Source: Bacillus pinisoli
GTDB lineage: Bacteria > Bacillota > Bacilli > Bacillales > SA4
DNA length: 64,000 nt
Assembly: GCF_023036475.1 (NCBI RefSeq)
Contig: NZ_JAJQKI010000010.1
Location: 1-64,000, forward strand
Direction of reading: 5' to 3'
The notes beneath the pieces are model-generated. The model was not told the DNA's origin. It did not search any database and saw only the letters and a list, made by a program, of their open reading frames with translations. This document shows, one piece after another, positions 27,295 through 36,556 of this stretch. The position numbers were made by a program, and so were the translations under genes. Each line of letters starts with the position of its first letter. The stretch's first letter is position 1.

Positions 27295-27324
27295 GACAGT
27301 GAGCATAAGACTCACTGTCTTTTT
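27295..27324 (+). terminator. Terminator after the HD-GYP gene
   Basis: GACAGTGAG and CTCACTGTC form a perfect 9-bp stem followed by TTTTT. Confidence 0.88.
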
Positions 27325-27329
27325 CATGC

Positions 27330-27605
27330 AGCTTCTACAGCTTACATTCTTTTGATTCTCATGAATTTTTTCGTCTTTCACTGTAATCTCTATGTGGCAC
27401 GTCCAAGAGAGGGTAAGCAATTGGGTCTTCAATTTGCTCTTGAATGACTCTTCGTAAAGGTCTAGCCCCGAAATGAGGGGAGTATCCTGAGTTGGCTAAT
27501 ATTCGTTTAGATCATTTAGCATCAGAGATACAATGGAGGTCATATGATCTTCATTTAGTTGATTAAATTCGATGATTCCATCAAACCTGTTTAAAGAAAT
27601 TTCTT
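27330..27605 (-). pseudogene. clpE: Decayed 3' end of clpE (Clp ATPase)
   Basis: Minus-strand translation in shifting frames gives LNRFDGIIEFNQLNEDHM and SIVSLML, then, after a deletion and frame change, LANSGYSPHFGARPLRRVI and QEQIEDPIA, then a third frame reading ITVKDEKIH. These are in order the sensor-2 and C-terminal regions of a Hsp100/Clp ATPase. At least one internal deletion, two or more frameshifts and the loss of everything N-terminal make it non-functional. In B. subtilis clpE lies in this same interval, next to motA and before queC, so this is most likely the relic of that gene. Confidence 0.85.
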
Positions 27606-27700
27606 CTCCACGCTATACTTAACTGGAAATAGGTTGGATACATAATAAATAAAAAATCTCGACATGATAGTAAGGAATTACTCAAAAAGGAGACTTAGAT

Positions 27701-27838
27701 ATGACACAATCTAAACGACAAAAAGAACGACAGTGGAGAACAAGAAAAGAAGCACAAAATCCTCATGGAAAAGTCAAGTCCTTCGATGAGCTTGGTGAGG
27801 GAGTAACGGAAGAAAAAGATAACAACGAAAACAGATAA
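27701..27838 (+). CDS. Small basic protein, DUF6254-like
   Basis: A 45-residue protein, MTQSKRQKERQWRTRKEAQ at its start, very rich in K, R, E and Q and without a hydrophobic segment. I recall near-identical N termini in a small Bacillus family of unknown function (DUF6254); this is from memory. AAAAAGGAG lies 9 bases before the ATG and a terminator follows, so it is a real single-gene unit too short for many gene finders. Confidence 0.75.
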   Translation: MTQSKRQKERQWRTRKEAQNPHGKVKSFDELGEGVTEEKDNNENR

Positions 27839-27859
27839 TTTGAATACAAGTTAGGCGAT

Positions 27860-27891
27860 GAAAAGTAGAGTGATGATACTCTACTTTTTTT
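27860..27891 (+). terminator. Terminator after the 45-residue gene
   Basis: AAAAGTAGAGT and ACTCTACTTTT form a perfect stem around GATGAT, followed by TTT. Confidence 0.88.
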
Positions 27892-28063
27892 ATGTTCAAG
27901 AAGTCGTAAAAGGAATGCCCATCATATTTAGTGTGGGATTTACTTATTCGTAGTCTAAATCTATATGACAACTCTAACAGTAAGTCAGACAACTACTGGT
28001 TGGATTGTTTTGCTATTCTTTCGTTCAAAAGTATCTTATTATAGTGGGATTATGCTATAATAA

Positions 28064-29722
<1,659 letters not shown>

Positions 29723-29725
29723 TTG

Positions 29726-29756
29726 GAAAAAGCGCAACGGATTTGTTGCGCTTTTT
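29726..29756. terminator. Bidirectional terminator between ykpA and phoU
   Basis: GAAAAAGCGCAAC and GTTGCGCTTTTTC pair around GGATT; it serves both converging genes. Confidence 0.9.
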
Positions 29757-29774
29757 CTTCATTTTTATAGAAGT

Positions 29775-30440
29775 TTAGTTCTGAAAATTTAAGTCTACTC
29801 TTTCTCCTTTAACGAGATAGATAATGTTCTCCGCGATATTTGTCACATGGTCGCCTACTCTTTCAAGATATCTGCATATAAAAGCAAGCTGGGTAAGTTG
29901 CGGGACTGCTTCTGGTCTGACAGCCATTAAATTTAGGAGCTTTTGAATAGTCTCTCCATACAAACGGTCAACCACATCATCTTTTGCTGCAATCTCATAG
30001 GCGTTTTGTATATCTTCCTCATGGTAAGCGGTTAAGGAATCAGAAAGCATTTGTTGAACAACTTTTGCCATTTCGGGGATTGCTTCAGTTGAAGTATAGA
30101 AAGGTTGTTTTCCGATAAACAATGTGGATTTTGCGATGTTAACAGCTAAATCTCCCACTCTTTCAATGTCAGAAGAAATTTTAACAGCGACCATTAAACG
30201 TCGAAGGTCAGATGCAACAGGTTGCTGTTTTACAATATTCTTGATAACCATATCGTTAATTTCTTTCTCGAGCTCATTAATTTCCTTATCATCATAAATA
30301 ATTTTTTGTGCAAGCTCTAGATCTTGTGATTGTAAAGCAATGATCGATTGGTCAATCGCATGCTTTGATTGATAAACCATTTCTAGAAGTTTTTCTTTGA
30401 GTGATATCAATTGTTCATCAAACTGTGTACGGGTGCTCAT
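29775..30440 (-). CDS. phoU: Phosphate signalling protein PhoU
   Basis: A 221-residue cytoplasmic helical protein with two PhoU repeats; each carries the metal-binding E-x3-D motif (ERVGDLAVNIAK and ERVGDHVTNIAE). PhoU links phosphate uptake by Pst to the PhoR/PhoP system. The ATG at 30440 has GGAGGAG 8 bases upstream; a longer frame to 30482 is not supported. No pst genes are adjacent, so it is an orphan phoU whose partner must be elsewhere. Confidence 0.9.
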   Translation of the reverse strand: MSTRTQFDEQLISLKEKLLEMVYQSKHAIDQSIIALQSQDLELAQKIIYDDKEINELEKEINDMVIKNIVKQQPVASDLRRLMVAVKISSDIERVGDLAVNIAKSTLFIGKQPFYTSTEAIPEMAKVVQQMLSDSLTAYHEEDIQNAYEIAAKDDVVDRLYGETIQKLLNLMAVRPEAVPQLTQLAFICRYLERVGDHVTNIAENIIYLVKGERVDLNFQN

Positions 30441-30737
30441 GTATAATCTCCTCCTGTTTACAATCTTTATGGGAAAAATCATAAAATAATACCTGATAAC
30501 AAAAAAGTCCCTACGTATTTACAAAATATATCAAAAGTTTTCAGATATTTGTAATCATTTTCAACGACAATTCCTGCAAGGGATTGTTGAAAAGGGTCAA
30601 TTCCACTCGAAATAAATAGGAAGAACTAAGTATAAATATACAAGTTGTATACAAAGTACATATAAAGTAACGGTGACAGGAAAGTAAAAGAATGATAAAC
30701 ATCCAGTAAATTTATTTTTACCTCTGATTATTTTCAC
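30441..30737. other. phoU-queC intergenic region
   Basis: AT-rich DNA upstream of both divergent genes. An imperfect inverted repeat TTTTCAAC...GTTGAAAA (about 30558-30592) is the only structure seen; no coding potential. Confidence 0.5.
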
Positions 30738-30765
30738 TTGTCGAAACCGTGAATTATGTTATAGT
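30738..30765 (+). promoter_or_regulatory. Probable SigA promoter of queCDEF
   Basis: TTGTCG (30738-30743), 16 bases, TATAGT (30760-30765), about 45 bases before the preQ1 aptamer. Confidence 0.65.
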
Positions 30766-30808
30766 TAATAGGGTGAAAATATAGACATTGTTTTGTGCAT
30801 AACGAAAC

Positions 30809-30842
30809 GAGAGGTTCGTAAACTCCCTCTATAAAAAACTAT
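30809..30842 (+). ncRNA. preQ1-I riboswitch controlling queCDEF
   Basis: The compact aptamer reads AGAGGTTCGTAAACTCCCTC, then TATAAAAAACTA. This is the preQ1-I pattern: a 5-bp hairpin closed by AGAGG/CCTCT with a C-rich loop, and an A-rich tail that folds back as an H-type pseudoknot. A terminator at 30902-30939 is the expression platform. Between them lies a second hairpin (CTATTGG 30840-30846 with CCAATAG 30884-30890) that may serve in the switch. Confidence 0.93.
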
Positions 30843-30901
30843 TGGTCAAGCGATATCTAATGGTATCGTTTTATTCTGTGCTGCCAATAGTAATAGGGAA
30901 A

Positions 30902-30939
30902 TAGCTCTCGTTTCTTTTAATAAAGAAAGGGGCTTTTTT
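30902..30939 (+). terminator. Riboswitch terminator before queC
   Basis: AGCTCTCGTTTCTTT pairs with AAAGAAAGGGGCT around TAAT, followed by seven T. It overlaps the queC ribosome site. Confidence 0.8.
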
Positions 30940-30940
30940 T

Positions 30941-31600
30941 ATGACTTTAAAGAAAGCAGTGGTAGTCTTTAGTGGTGGTCAGGATAGTACGACCTGCCTG
31001 TTATGGGCGCTTAAGCACTTTGATGAAGTAGAAACGGTTACATTTAATTACAACCAAAAACATAAATTAGAAATAGATTGTGCTGCCTCGATTGCAAACG
31101 AACTTAATGTGAAACACACAGTGCTAGATATGTCACTATTAAATCAATTGGCTCCGAATGCACTGACCCGAGATGATATTGAGATTGAACAAAAAGAAGG
31201 AGAACTTCCAACTACGTTCGTGGATGGTCGAAACTTGTTATTCTTATCATTTGCAGCTGTTCTCGCTAAACAAGCTGGGGCCCGTCATATTGTTACAGGA
31301 GTATGTGAAACTGATTTTAGTGGATATCCAGATTGTCGAGATGTCTTTATTAAATCTCTAAATGTAACGTTAAATCTCTCAATGGATTATAATTTCGTCA
31401 TTCATACTCCTCTGATGTGGATCAATAAAGAAGAAACTTGGGCTCTTGCTGATGAACTGGGTGGTCTAGACTTCGTCAGAGAAAAAACGCTGACTTGTTA
31501 CAACGGGATCATTGCAGATGGGTGTGGCGAATGTCCAGCATGTGTTTTACGTAGAAAAGGTCTTCATGATTATTTAGAAAGTAAGGAAAGGAGTGAGTAG
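30941..31600 (+). CDS. queC: 7-cyano-7-deazaguanine synthase
   Basis: A 219-residue ATP-dependent enzyme that converts 7-carboxy-7-deazaguanine to preQ0 in queuosine synthesis. The PP-loop motif [11 protein letters not shown] is at residues 8-18, and the four zinc-binding cysteines are in [20 protein letters not shown] near the C terminus. First gene of queC-D-E-F. The ribosome site AGAAAGGGG lies within the terminator stem of the preQ1 riboswitch, so both transcription and translation may be affected. Confidence 0.96.
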   Translation: MTLKKAVVVFSGGQDSTTCLLWALKHFDEVETVTFNYNQKHKLEIDCAASIANELNVKHTVLDMSLLNQLAPNALTRDDIEIEQKEGELPTTFVDGRNLLFLSFAAVLAKQAGARHIVTGVCETDFSGYPDCRDVFIKSLNVTLNLSMDYNFVIHTPLMWINKEETWALADELGGLDFVREKTLTCYNGIIADGCGECPACVLRRKGLHDYLESKERSE

Positions 31601-32038
31601 ATGCTTCAGCAGTTTTATCCGCAGGTACTCCATTCTTATTCATATGAACTTAATAAAGATATGCATTTTGCAGCAGCTCATTTTATTCCACATGCTGATG
31701 CTGGAAAGTGCAGTGAACTTCATGGTCACACGTACTTCGTAAATATTACAGTCGTGGGTGACGAGCTGAATTCAGCAGGTTTTCTCGTTAATTTTCAGGA
31801 TTTAAAGAAGGTTGTTCATTCACGCTATGATCACACCATCATGAATGACCATAAAGAGGACTTTAATGATGAGTCTTCTAATCATTTTCCGACAACTGAA
31901 GTAATTGCGAGAAGAATTTGGGAGAATATTGAAGCGCATCTAAAAACATTGCCTAATCAGCCAAAGTGCTTGCAGGTGTTAGTAAGAGAAACACCTACAA
32001 GCTACGTTGTTTACCGTCCGAAAGTGAGTGAAAAGTAG
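31601..32038 (+). CDS. queD: 6-carboxy-5,6,7,8-tetrahydropterin synthase
   Basis: A 145-residue tunnelling-fold enzyme acting on 7,8-dihydroneopterin triphosphate. The catalytic Cys and zinc His residues are in FAAAHF, KCSELHGHTYFV and YDHTIMND. It starts 0 bases after the queC stop region with AAAGGAG within the queC end. Its stop overlaps the GTG start of queE by one base. Second gene of the preQ1 operon. Confidence 0.95.
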   Translation: MLQQFYPQVLHSYSYELNKDMHFAAAHFIPHADAGKCSELHGHTYFVNITVVGDELNSAGFLVNFQDLKKVVHSRYDHTIMNDHKEDFNDESSNHFPTTEVIARRIWENIEAHLKTLPNQPKCLQVLVRETPTSYVVYRPKVSEK

Positions 32039-32769
32039 TGAACAAGACTATTCCAGTATTAGAAATTTTTGGACCGACGATTCAAGGTGAAGGGGCAGTT
32101 ATTGGTACTAAAACCATGTTTGTCCGAACAGCAGGCTGTGATTATCAGTGTAAATGGTGTGATTCTGCGTTTACATGGGACGGCTCTGCGAAGGATGAAA
32201 TTAAGCAACTGACGGCAGAAGAGATTTGGAGCGAACTAAAACTTCTTGGTAAAGATCAGTTTTCGCATGTGACGATCTCGGGTGGAAACCCAGCATTATT
32301 AGCCAACTTATCCTCCCTCGTTACATTATTAAGAGAGAATAACATTAGAATAGGGTTAGAAACACAGGGATCAAGATGGCAGGATTGGTTAACGGATATA
32401 CAAGATATAACTATATCTCCTAAACCACCAAGTTCTGGAATGCGCACTGATTTTGAGAAGCTTTCCAATATTATTGAGAATCTGACATCTCCAGATTTAG
32501 AAAACCATTTATCTTTAAAGGTTGTTGTCTTTAACAATGAAGATTTCGAGTACGCCGTAAATATTCACAAGCGTTATCCAGATGTTCCTTTTTACGTACA
32601 AGTAGGTAACGATAATGTATATGGAAATGAGCAATCCGAAATTGTCTCATCACTTTTAAATAAATATGAATGGTTAATAGATGAAGTGGTTAAGTCTAAG
32701 GATATGAATGATGTAAAAGTGCTGCCTCAACTTCATACACTAGTATGGGGAAATAAAAGAGGAGTTTAA
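32038..32769 (+). CDS. queE: 7-carboxy-7-deazaguanine synthase
   Basis: A 243-residue radical SAM enzyme that contracts the ring of carboxytetrahydropterin. The cluster motif CDYQCKWC (C-x3-C-x2-C) is near residue 35, after FGPTIQGEGAVIGT. TISGGNPAL and ETQGSRW are the SAM-binding segments, and SPKPPSSGM is the QueE hallmark. It starts with GTG at 32038, overlapping the queD stop. Third gene of the operon. Confidence 0.95.
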   Translation: MNKTIPVLEIFGPTIQGEGAVIGTKTMFVRTAGCDYQCKWCDSAFTWDGSAKDEIKQLTAEEIWSELKLLGKDQFSHVTISGGNPALLANLSSLVTLLRENNIRIGLETQGSRWQDWLTDIQDITISPKPPSSGMRTDFEKLSNIIENLTSPDLENHLSLKVVVFNNEDFEYAVNIHKRYPDVPFYVQVGNDNVYGNEQSEIVSSLLNKYEWLIDEVVKSKDMNDVKVLPQLHTLVWGNKRGV

Positions 32770-32795
32770 TTTTAATAGATAGGTAGGTAATGAGA

Positions 32796-33293
32796 ATGAG
32801 TGGAAGAAAAGATTCTGAACTAGAAGGTGTAACCTTATTAGGTAACCAAGGTACTAACTACTTGTTTGAATATTGTCCAGACGTGTTAGAAACATTTGAA
32901 AATAAACATGTAAATAGAGACTACTTTGTGAAATTTAATTGTCCTGAGTTTACAAGCTTATGTCCTAAAACAAATCAACCTGATTTTGCAACGATCTATA
33001 TTAGTTATATTCCAGACGAGCTAATGGTAGAGAGTAAGTCATTAAAGCTGTATCTTTTTAGCTTCAGAAACCATGGTGATTTTCATGAAGATTGTATGAA
33101 TATAATTATGAACGATCTTATTGAATTAATGAATCCACGTTATATAGAAGTGTGGGGGAAATTTACACCTCGTGGGGGGATTTCAATTGACCCATATACA
33201 AACTATGGTCGACCAGGCACGAAATATGAACAAATTGCCGAACATCGCCTCATGAATCATGATATGTATCCAGAAAAGGTTGATAATCGCTAA
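32796..33293 (+). CDS. queF: NADPH-dependent 7-cyano-7-deazaguanine reductase
   Basis: A 165-residue short-form (type I) QueF that reduces preQ0 to preQ1, the ligand of the riboswitch upstream, so the operon is feedback-controlled. The catalytic Cys is in [20 protein letters not shown] and the QueF motif [20 protein letters not shown] is complete. I chose the ATG at 32796 (AGGTAGG 8 bases upstream; N terminus [18 protein letters not shown] like other Bacillus QueF). An ATG two codons earlier is possible. Confidence 0.95.
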   Translation: MSGRKDSELEGVTLLGNQGTNYLFEYCPDVLETFENKHVNRDYFVKFNCPEFTSLCPKTNQPDFATIYISYIPDELMVESKSLKLYLFSFRNHGDFHEDCMNIIMNDLIELMNPRYIEVWGKFTPRGGISIDPYTNYGRPGTKYEQIAEHRLMNHDMYPEKVDNR

Positions 33294-33301
33294 AATTCAA
33301 A

Positions 33302-33339
33302 AAACGATGCTATTTCATACTAATAGCATCGTTTATTTA
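33302..33339 (+). terminator. Terminator of queCDEF
   Basis: AAACGATGCTATT and AATAGCATCGTTT form a perfect stem, followed by ATTTAT. Confidence 0.8.
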
Positions 33340-33382
33340 TGTGAAGAATTTATTGGCCTAACAAGTTCGAACAGTGTAGAAT

Positions 33383-33592
33383 TTATTCACTCTTTTTCTG
33401 ATCATATGACATCACTAAATAAAATGTTTTTTTGTCTTCATGATATAAAGTAACTTTTGTTAAGATACTAGTAAGGTTTCTTGCTTCTATTTCAGTTAGT
33501 AAGAGAGACTGAAATTCCAAATCTATATCAAGTCTTTTGGCAGTCAAATACGCTTCTAACAACTGTTCGTCTGTTAACCTATTAAAGCTCAT
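33383..33592 (-). CDS. Sda-like sporulation histidine kinase inhibitor
   Basis: A 69-residue protein. Residues 4-40 (RLTDEQLLEAYLTAKRL, IDLEFQSLLLTEIEARNL) match the two-helix hairpin of Sda, which blocks KinA autophosphorylation when DNA replication is disturbed. The remaining ~28 residues (TKVTLYHEDKKTFYLVMSY) are an extension not seen in the short B. subtilis Sda. Its place between queF and ykvS differs from where sda is known in B. subtilis, so it is likely a paralogue. AGGAG lies 8 bases before the ATG. Confidence 0.72.
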   Translation of the reverse strand: MSFNRLTDEQLLEAYLTAKRLDIDLEFQSLLLTEIEARNLTSILTKVTLYHEDKKTFYLVMSYDQKKSE

Positions 33593-33720
33593 ACATACAC
33601 TCCTGTTTTAGGTCAAAATATTCAATTTTGTGGAATAATATAACAGAAAAATAGAGAATTCACAACTAAAAAGATAGTAGGATTGTATTTTATTAGTTCA
33701 TTAGTTATATAGAGATATTG

Positions 33721-33757
33721 AAAAAGCACAACCTTCACTTTGAAGATTGTGCTTTTT
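33721..33757. terminator. Terminator-like hairpin beyond ykvS
   Basis: AAAAAGCACAA and TTGTGCTTTTT pair, with CTTC/GAAG inside. T runs are present in both directions; it may end the minus-strand ykvS transcript after the repeat at 33762. Confidence 0.75.
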
Positions 33758-33761
33758 ATCT

Positions 33762-33862
33762 GACTCTGTTCAACTATGTTGTAATTTTCCTTTGCAAGCC
33801 TAACGGAAATCTTCCATTTCAATCAACCGTGAAGTCAACAAACATAGTTCTTAAACAGAGCG
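33762..33862. repeat. Palindromic repeat of the CTCTGTTCAACTATGTTGT type, degenerate copy
   Basis: GACTCTGTTCAACTATGTTG at the left is mirrored by CAACAAACATAGTT...AAACAGAGC at the right. Inside are traces of CCTAACGGAAAT. It resembles the ends of a ~200-bp Bacillus intergenic repeat whose GC-rich core is kept at 41584-41801; here the core is lost. Confidence 0.6.
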
Positions 33863-33868
33863 TACTAT

Positions 33869-34057
33869 TTATGCTTTTACAGCTCCAATGATTTTGTAAT
33901 TTTTATGATTAACAACTGTACGTCTTTCTAACTCAAGGTCTAGGAAATTTTCCATATATGTGAGATCAACAATGACTGAGTTTTCGTTTACTTTCTCAAC
34001 TATCCCCTGTAATCCGTCTTTGAATTCAATTATGTCTCCTAATGAAGCAGTTTTCAT
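33869..34057 (-). CDS. ykvS: YkvS-like small protein (DUF2187)
   Basis: A 62-residue protein with an SH3/KOW-like pattern (GDIIEFKDGLQGIVEKV, VIVDLTYMENFL) and a basic C-terminal half. It matches the DUF2187/YkvS family of unknown function. AAAGGAG lies 9 bases before the ATG. B. subtilis ykvS is likewise downstream of the que operon, which supports orthology. Confidence 0.8.
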   Translation of the reverse strand: MKTASLGDIIEFKDGLQGIVEKVNENSVIVDLTYMENFLDLELERRTVVNHKNYKIIGAVKA

Positions 34058-34383
34058 GTGACATCTCTCCTTTCACATACCTTAAAATATAGTTTGCAAT
34101 AAAATCCAGAAAAGGTAAAGGAATTTTTTAAATTCTTTGAAAAAATTTTCATAGGTAGTTCGTTATGTTATTTAGGAAATTTCTAATAAAATCTTCTTAA
34201 AAATGGAATGAAATAGGTGAATTTTACCTTTTTTCTTATTCATTATATTAATATATGGTAGTATAATGATAAATTATTTGCATTAGTGTATTTTCATAGT
34301 TTAATGAGCTCTTTTATCTTTCGTAGATCATAGAAACTATTTCTAATGTAACAATCGACCTTGTATAATGAGGAGATGATCAT
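34058..34383. other. Gene-free AT-rich region between ykvS and the patatin gene
   Basis: 326 bases with no coding potential. TATAAT at 34262-34267 is a possible -10 for the patatin gene; otherwise I see nothing in it. Confidence 0.5.
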
Positions 34384-35235
34384 ATGGTGAGTGCTGGTTT
34401 AGTTCTCGAAGGCGGTGGCATGCGGGGAGTGTACACAGCGGGTGTACTGGAATATCTATTAGAACAGAATCTTTATTTTCCTTATAATGTGGGTGTATCT
34501 GCTGGAGCATGTAATGCAGCTTCTTATTTATCGAGGCAGAATGGGAGAAATAAAAAAGTCAATATTGACTTCATTAAACATCCTGAATACTTGTCATTTA
34601 GAAATTTTATAAAAAAAAGACAGCTATTTGGAATGGATTTTATTTTTGATAAGATCCCAAATGAATTAGTTCCTTTTGATTTTGATACATTTTATCGTGC
34701 AGAGGAATTTTTTGAAATCGGTACAACTGATTGCGTAACGGGAGAAACAATTTATTTTAATAATAAACATCATGGTAAAGATTTGCTTACTATTATAAGA
34801 GCTTCTAGCTCTTTGCCGTTTGCAGCTCCCATTGTTTCATACGATAACAGGAAGTTATTAGATGGGGGAATATCAGATCCGATTCCTCTGAAACGTGCAG
34901 AGAATAAAGGATATTCAAAAAATGTAGTCATCCTAACTAGAAATAAAGGATATCAAAAGAATTCATCAAAAAGGTCATGGCTATCATCAAAAATTTATAG
35001 GAATTATCCCGGCTTACTTGACCAGATGGAACATAGAGCAACCTTCTATAATGAAACACTACAATATATCTCAACTAGGGAAAGTGAAGGAAACGTTTTT
35101 GTTATACAACCTCGTACTCCGTTAAAGGTGGGACGTGTTGAACGTAATCGCGATCGTCTTATTGAACTTTATAACGAGGGATACGAAGATGGAAAACGCC
35201 TTTATCCTGCATTAATAAGTTGGTTAAACGAGTAA
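34384..35235 (+). CDS. Patatin-like phospholipase
   Basis: A 283-residue acyl hydrolase of the patatin family. The oxyanion loop is LEGGGMRGVYTAGVLEYL at residues 7-24, the nucleophile Ser is in GVSAGAC (G-x-S-x-G) near residue 40, and the catalytic Asp is in LLDGGISDPIPL near residue 160. It is probably cytoplasmic: no signal peptide or membrane helix. GAGGAG lies 8 bases before the ATG. Bacterial members of this type (YjjU/YlbK-like) are lipases of unknown physiological role. Confidence 0.88.
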   Translation: MVSAGLVLEGGGMRGVYTAGVLEYLLEQNLYFPYNVGVSAGACNAASYLSRQNGRNKKVNIDFIKHPEYLSFRNFIKKRQLFGMDFIFDKIPNELVPFDFDTFYRAEEFFEIGTTDCVTGETIYFNNKHHGKDLLTIIRASSSLPFAAPIVSYDNRKLLDGGISDPIPLKRAENKGYSKNVVILTRNKGYQKNSSKRSWLSSKIYRNYPGLLDQMEHRATFYNETLQYISTRESEGNVFVIQPRTPLKVGRVERNRDRLIELYNEGYEDGKRLYPALISWLNE

Positions 35236-35320
35236 AATCAGAAACTAAAATAAGGCATTTATCGTTATCGTTAAAAGTGAGTTTAACTTCAGAAAAAGTA
35301 GTTGTTAGGAAAGAAGAGAC

Positions 35321-35347
35321 AAAAAAGAAGCAGCTAAAAGCTGCTTC
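35321..35347 (-). terminator. Minus-strand terminator beyond the 38-39 bp repeat array
   Basis: GAAGCAGCT and AGCTGCTTC form a perfect 9-bp stem around three bases. On the minus strand it is followed by TTTTTT, so it should end transcripts coming from the spore protein gene at 35982 through the repeat array. Confidence 0.8.
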
Positions 35348-35449
35348 ATCTATGTGTGTAAAGGGCATTTCACTTGTTTCATTTAGTTGGATGGATTTTT
35401 CGTTACTATTTTGCGTGTATGATTATTAACTTTGTGAGTAAAATACACT

Positions 35450-35750
35450 TCGTATGTGTAGTATATAAGCAATGTTGTCATTCATGGTGTGTGTACTTGC
35501 TTATTATTGTTGAAGTATCTTCATGGTGTGTGTAACGTTTAACAAGCATAGATGTATATTCGTGTTTGGAGTTCTAGCCGCTTAAGCCTGTTGTTATTCA
35601 TGTTGTACGTCTAGCTTAGTGGCATGGGTGTAAATTCTAGTGTGTGTCTAGCTTATCATACGCAATCAAGCAAATCATGGTGTGTGCATGCCTAGTATAA
35701 GCTGTTGTTATTCTTGATGTGTGTTCTGTGCACGTGCTATTTATAGAGCT
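35450..35750. repeat. Degenerate 38-39 bp tandem repeat array
   Basis: Units start at 35450 (shortened), 35482, 35521, 35560, 35598, 35636, 35675 and 35712, giving spacings of 32, 39, 39, 38, 38, 39 and 37. The best-kept part is TCATGGTGTGTG, followed in most units by a CTAGC/TTATAAGC stretch and TGTTGTTAT. There is no repeat/unique-spacer pattern, so it is not CRISPR. It lies between the converging patatin and SASP genes; no gene is seen in it. Confidence 0.8.
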
Positions 35751-35790
35751 TGATTACGGTAGGCGCACTACAAATAGTTACTATAGGTTA

Positions 35791-35982
35791 TTATCGTCCT
35801 AATTGTTGTTCTGCCATTTGAACAAGACGTTTAGTAATTTCACCACCTACAGAACCGTTAGCACGAGATGTAGTTTCAGGTCCAAGGTCTACGCCAAATT
35901 CTTGTGCAATTTCATATTTCATTTGATCAATTGCTTGTTGTACACCAGGTACAAGTAATTGATTTGAGTTATTGTTTGCCAT
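35791..35982 (-). CDS. Alpha/beta-type small acid-soluble spore protein
   Basis: A 63-residue DNA-binding spore protein that coats and protects DNA in the dormant spore. It opens [19 protein letters not shown], contains the germination protease site around YEIAQEFGV, and ends with the helix [25 protein letters not shown] lies 9 bases before the ATG at 35982; a longer frame to 36048 lacks a ribosome site. It should be expressed in the forespore under SigG; I could not define that promoter with confidence. Its messenger probably runs through the repeat array. Confidence 0.95.
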   Translation of the reverse strand: MANNNSNQLLVPGVQQAIDQMKYEIAQEFGVDLGPETTSRANGSVGGEITKRLVQMAEQQLGR

Positions 35983-36130
35983 TGAATTTTCCCTCCCTTC
36001 ATCTTTGCTTCGTGTATATGTTTTGTACATGATGAAAATTTTATGCAATCTTTTTTTATTTTTTATTTTGCTAGTTAAACATAGGTGTTATTCAGAAATA
36101 ACCTTAATCTATAGAGGAGAAATATATATA

Positions 36131-36325
36131 ATGAATACTAGTGACATTGAACATATATTAGACAAACTTAGAAACAAAGAATTGGAAGAATACCTTGTAC
36201 AAAAAGAAGATTTTCTAATCTTTCGTGAAAAGCTTGTAAAACAAAGCGATTTTAAACACTTTCGTGGTGTTGCTCAACATGGAGGATCCGTTGTTTATAC
36301 TTATACAGATGAACCTAGAAGCTAA
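36131..36325 (+). CDS. Small hypothetical protein
   Basis: A 64-residue hydrophilic, helical protein (MNTSDIEHILDKLRNKELEE at the start, ending VVYTYTDEPRS). GAGGAG lies 11 bases before the ATG and a terminator follows, so it is a genuine gene. I recall similar short proteins only as uncharacterised Bacillus genes. It is divergent from the SASP gene. Confidence 0.7.
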   Translation: MNTSDIEHILDKLRNKELEEYLVQKEDFLIFREKLVKQSDFKHFRGVAQHGGSVVYTYTDEPRS

Positions 36326-36356
36326 TTCTTTCATATGAAAGGATTAGCTTTATTTT
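36321..36356 (+). terminator. Terminator after the 64-residue gene
   Basis: GCTAATTCTTTCAT and ATGAAAGGATTAGC pair (one mismatch/G-U), followed by TTTATTTT. Confidence 0.85.
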
Positions 36357-36556
36357 GTATGAAGCAAAAAAGAACTACATATGTTGGGAAAGTATCACTT
36401 AAAAACACTATATAATTAGTGAAAATATCTATGTTGTTTCCCAATACAAACTCTTTTCTATACGTGATATGATTAATGAGAAAATTCCGAAAAAGGAGTT
36501 TTCTTCTACTTAACTACATAGTAGAAAATCCTATTACAAAGGGAGAGGGTTTGTAG

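Noticed and set aside
33622..33822. 66-codon minus-strand frame
   Set aside because: Runs through a terminator hairpin and a palindromic repeat; no ribosome site.
35450..35750. CRISPR array
   Set aside because: Spacing of 38-39 bp is regular, but whole units resemble one another and no constant repeat alternates with unique spacers; no cas genes nearby.
35982..36060. SigG promoter of the SASP gene
   Set aside because: GCATAA and CATATA are present on the minus strand but their spacing (about 21) does not fit the usual 17-18.
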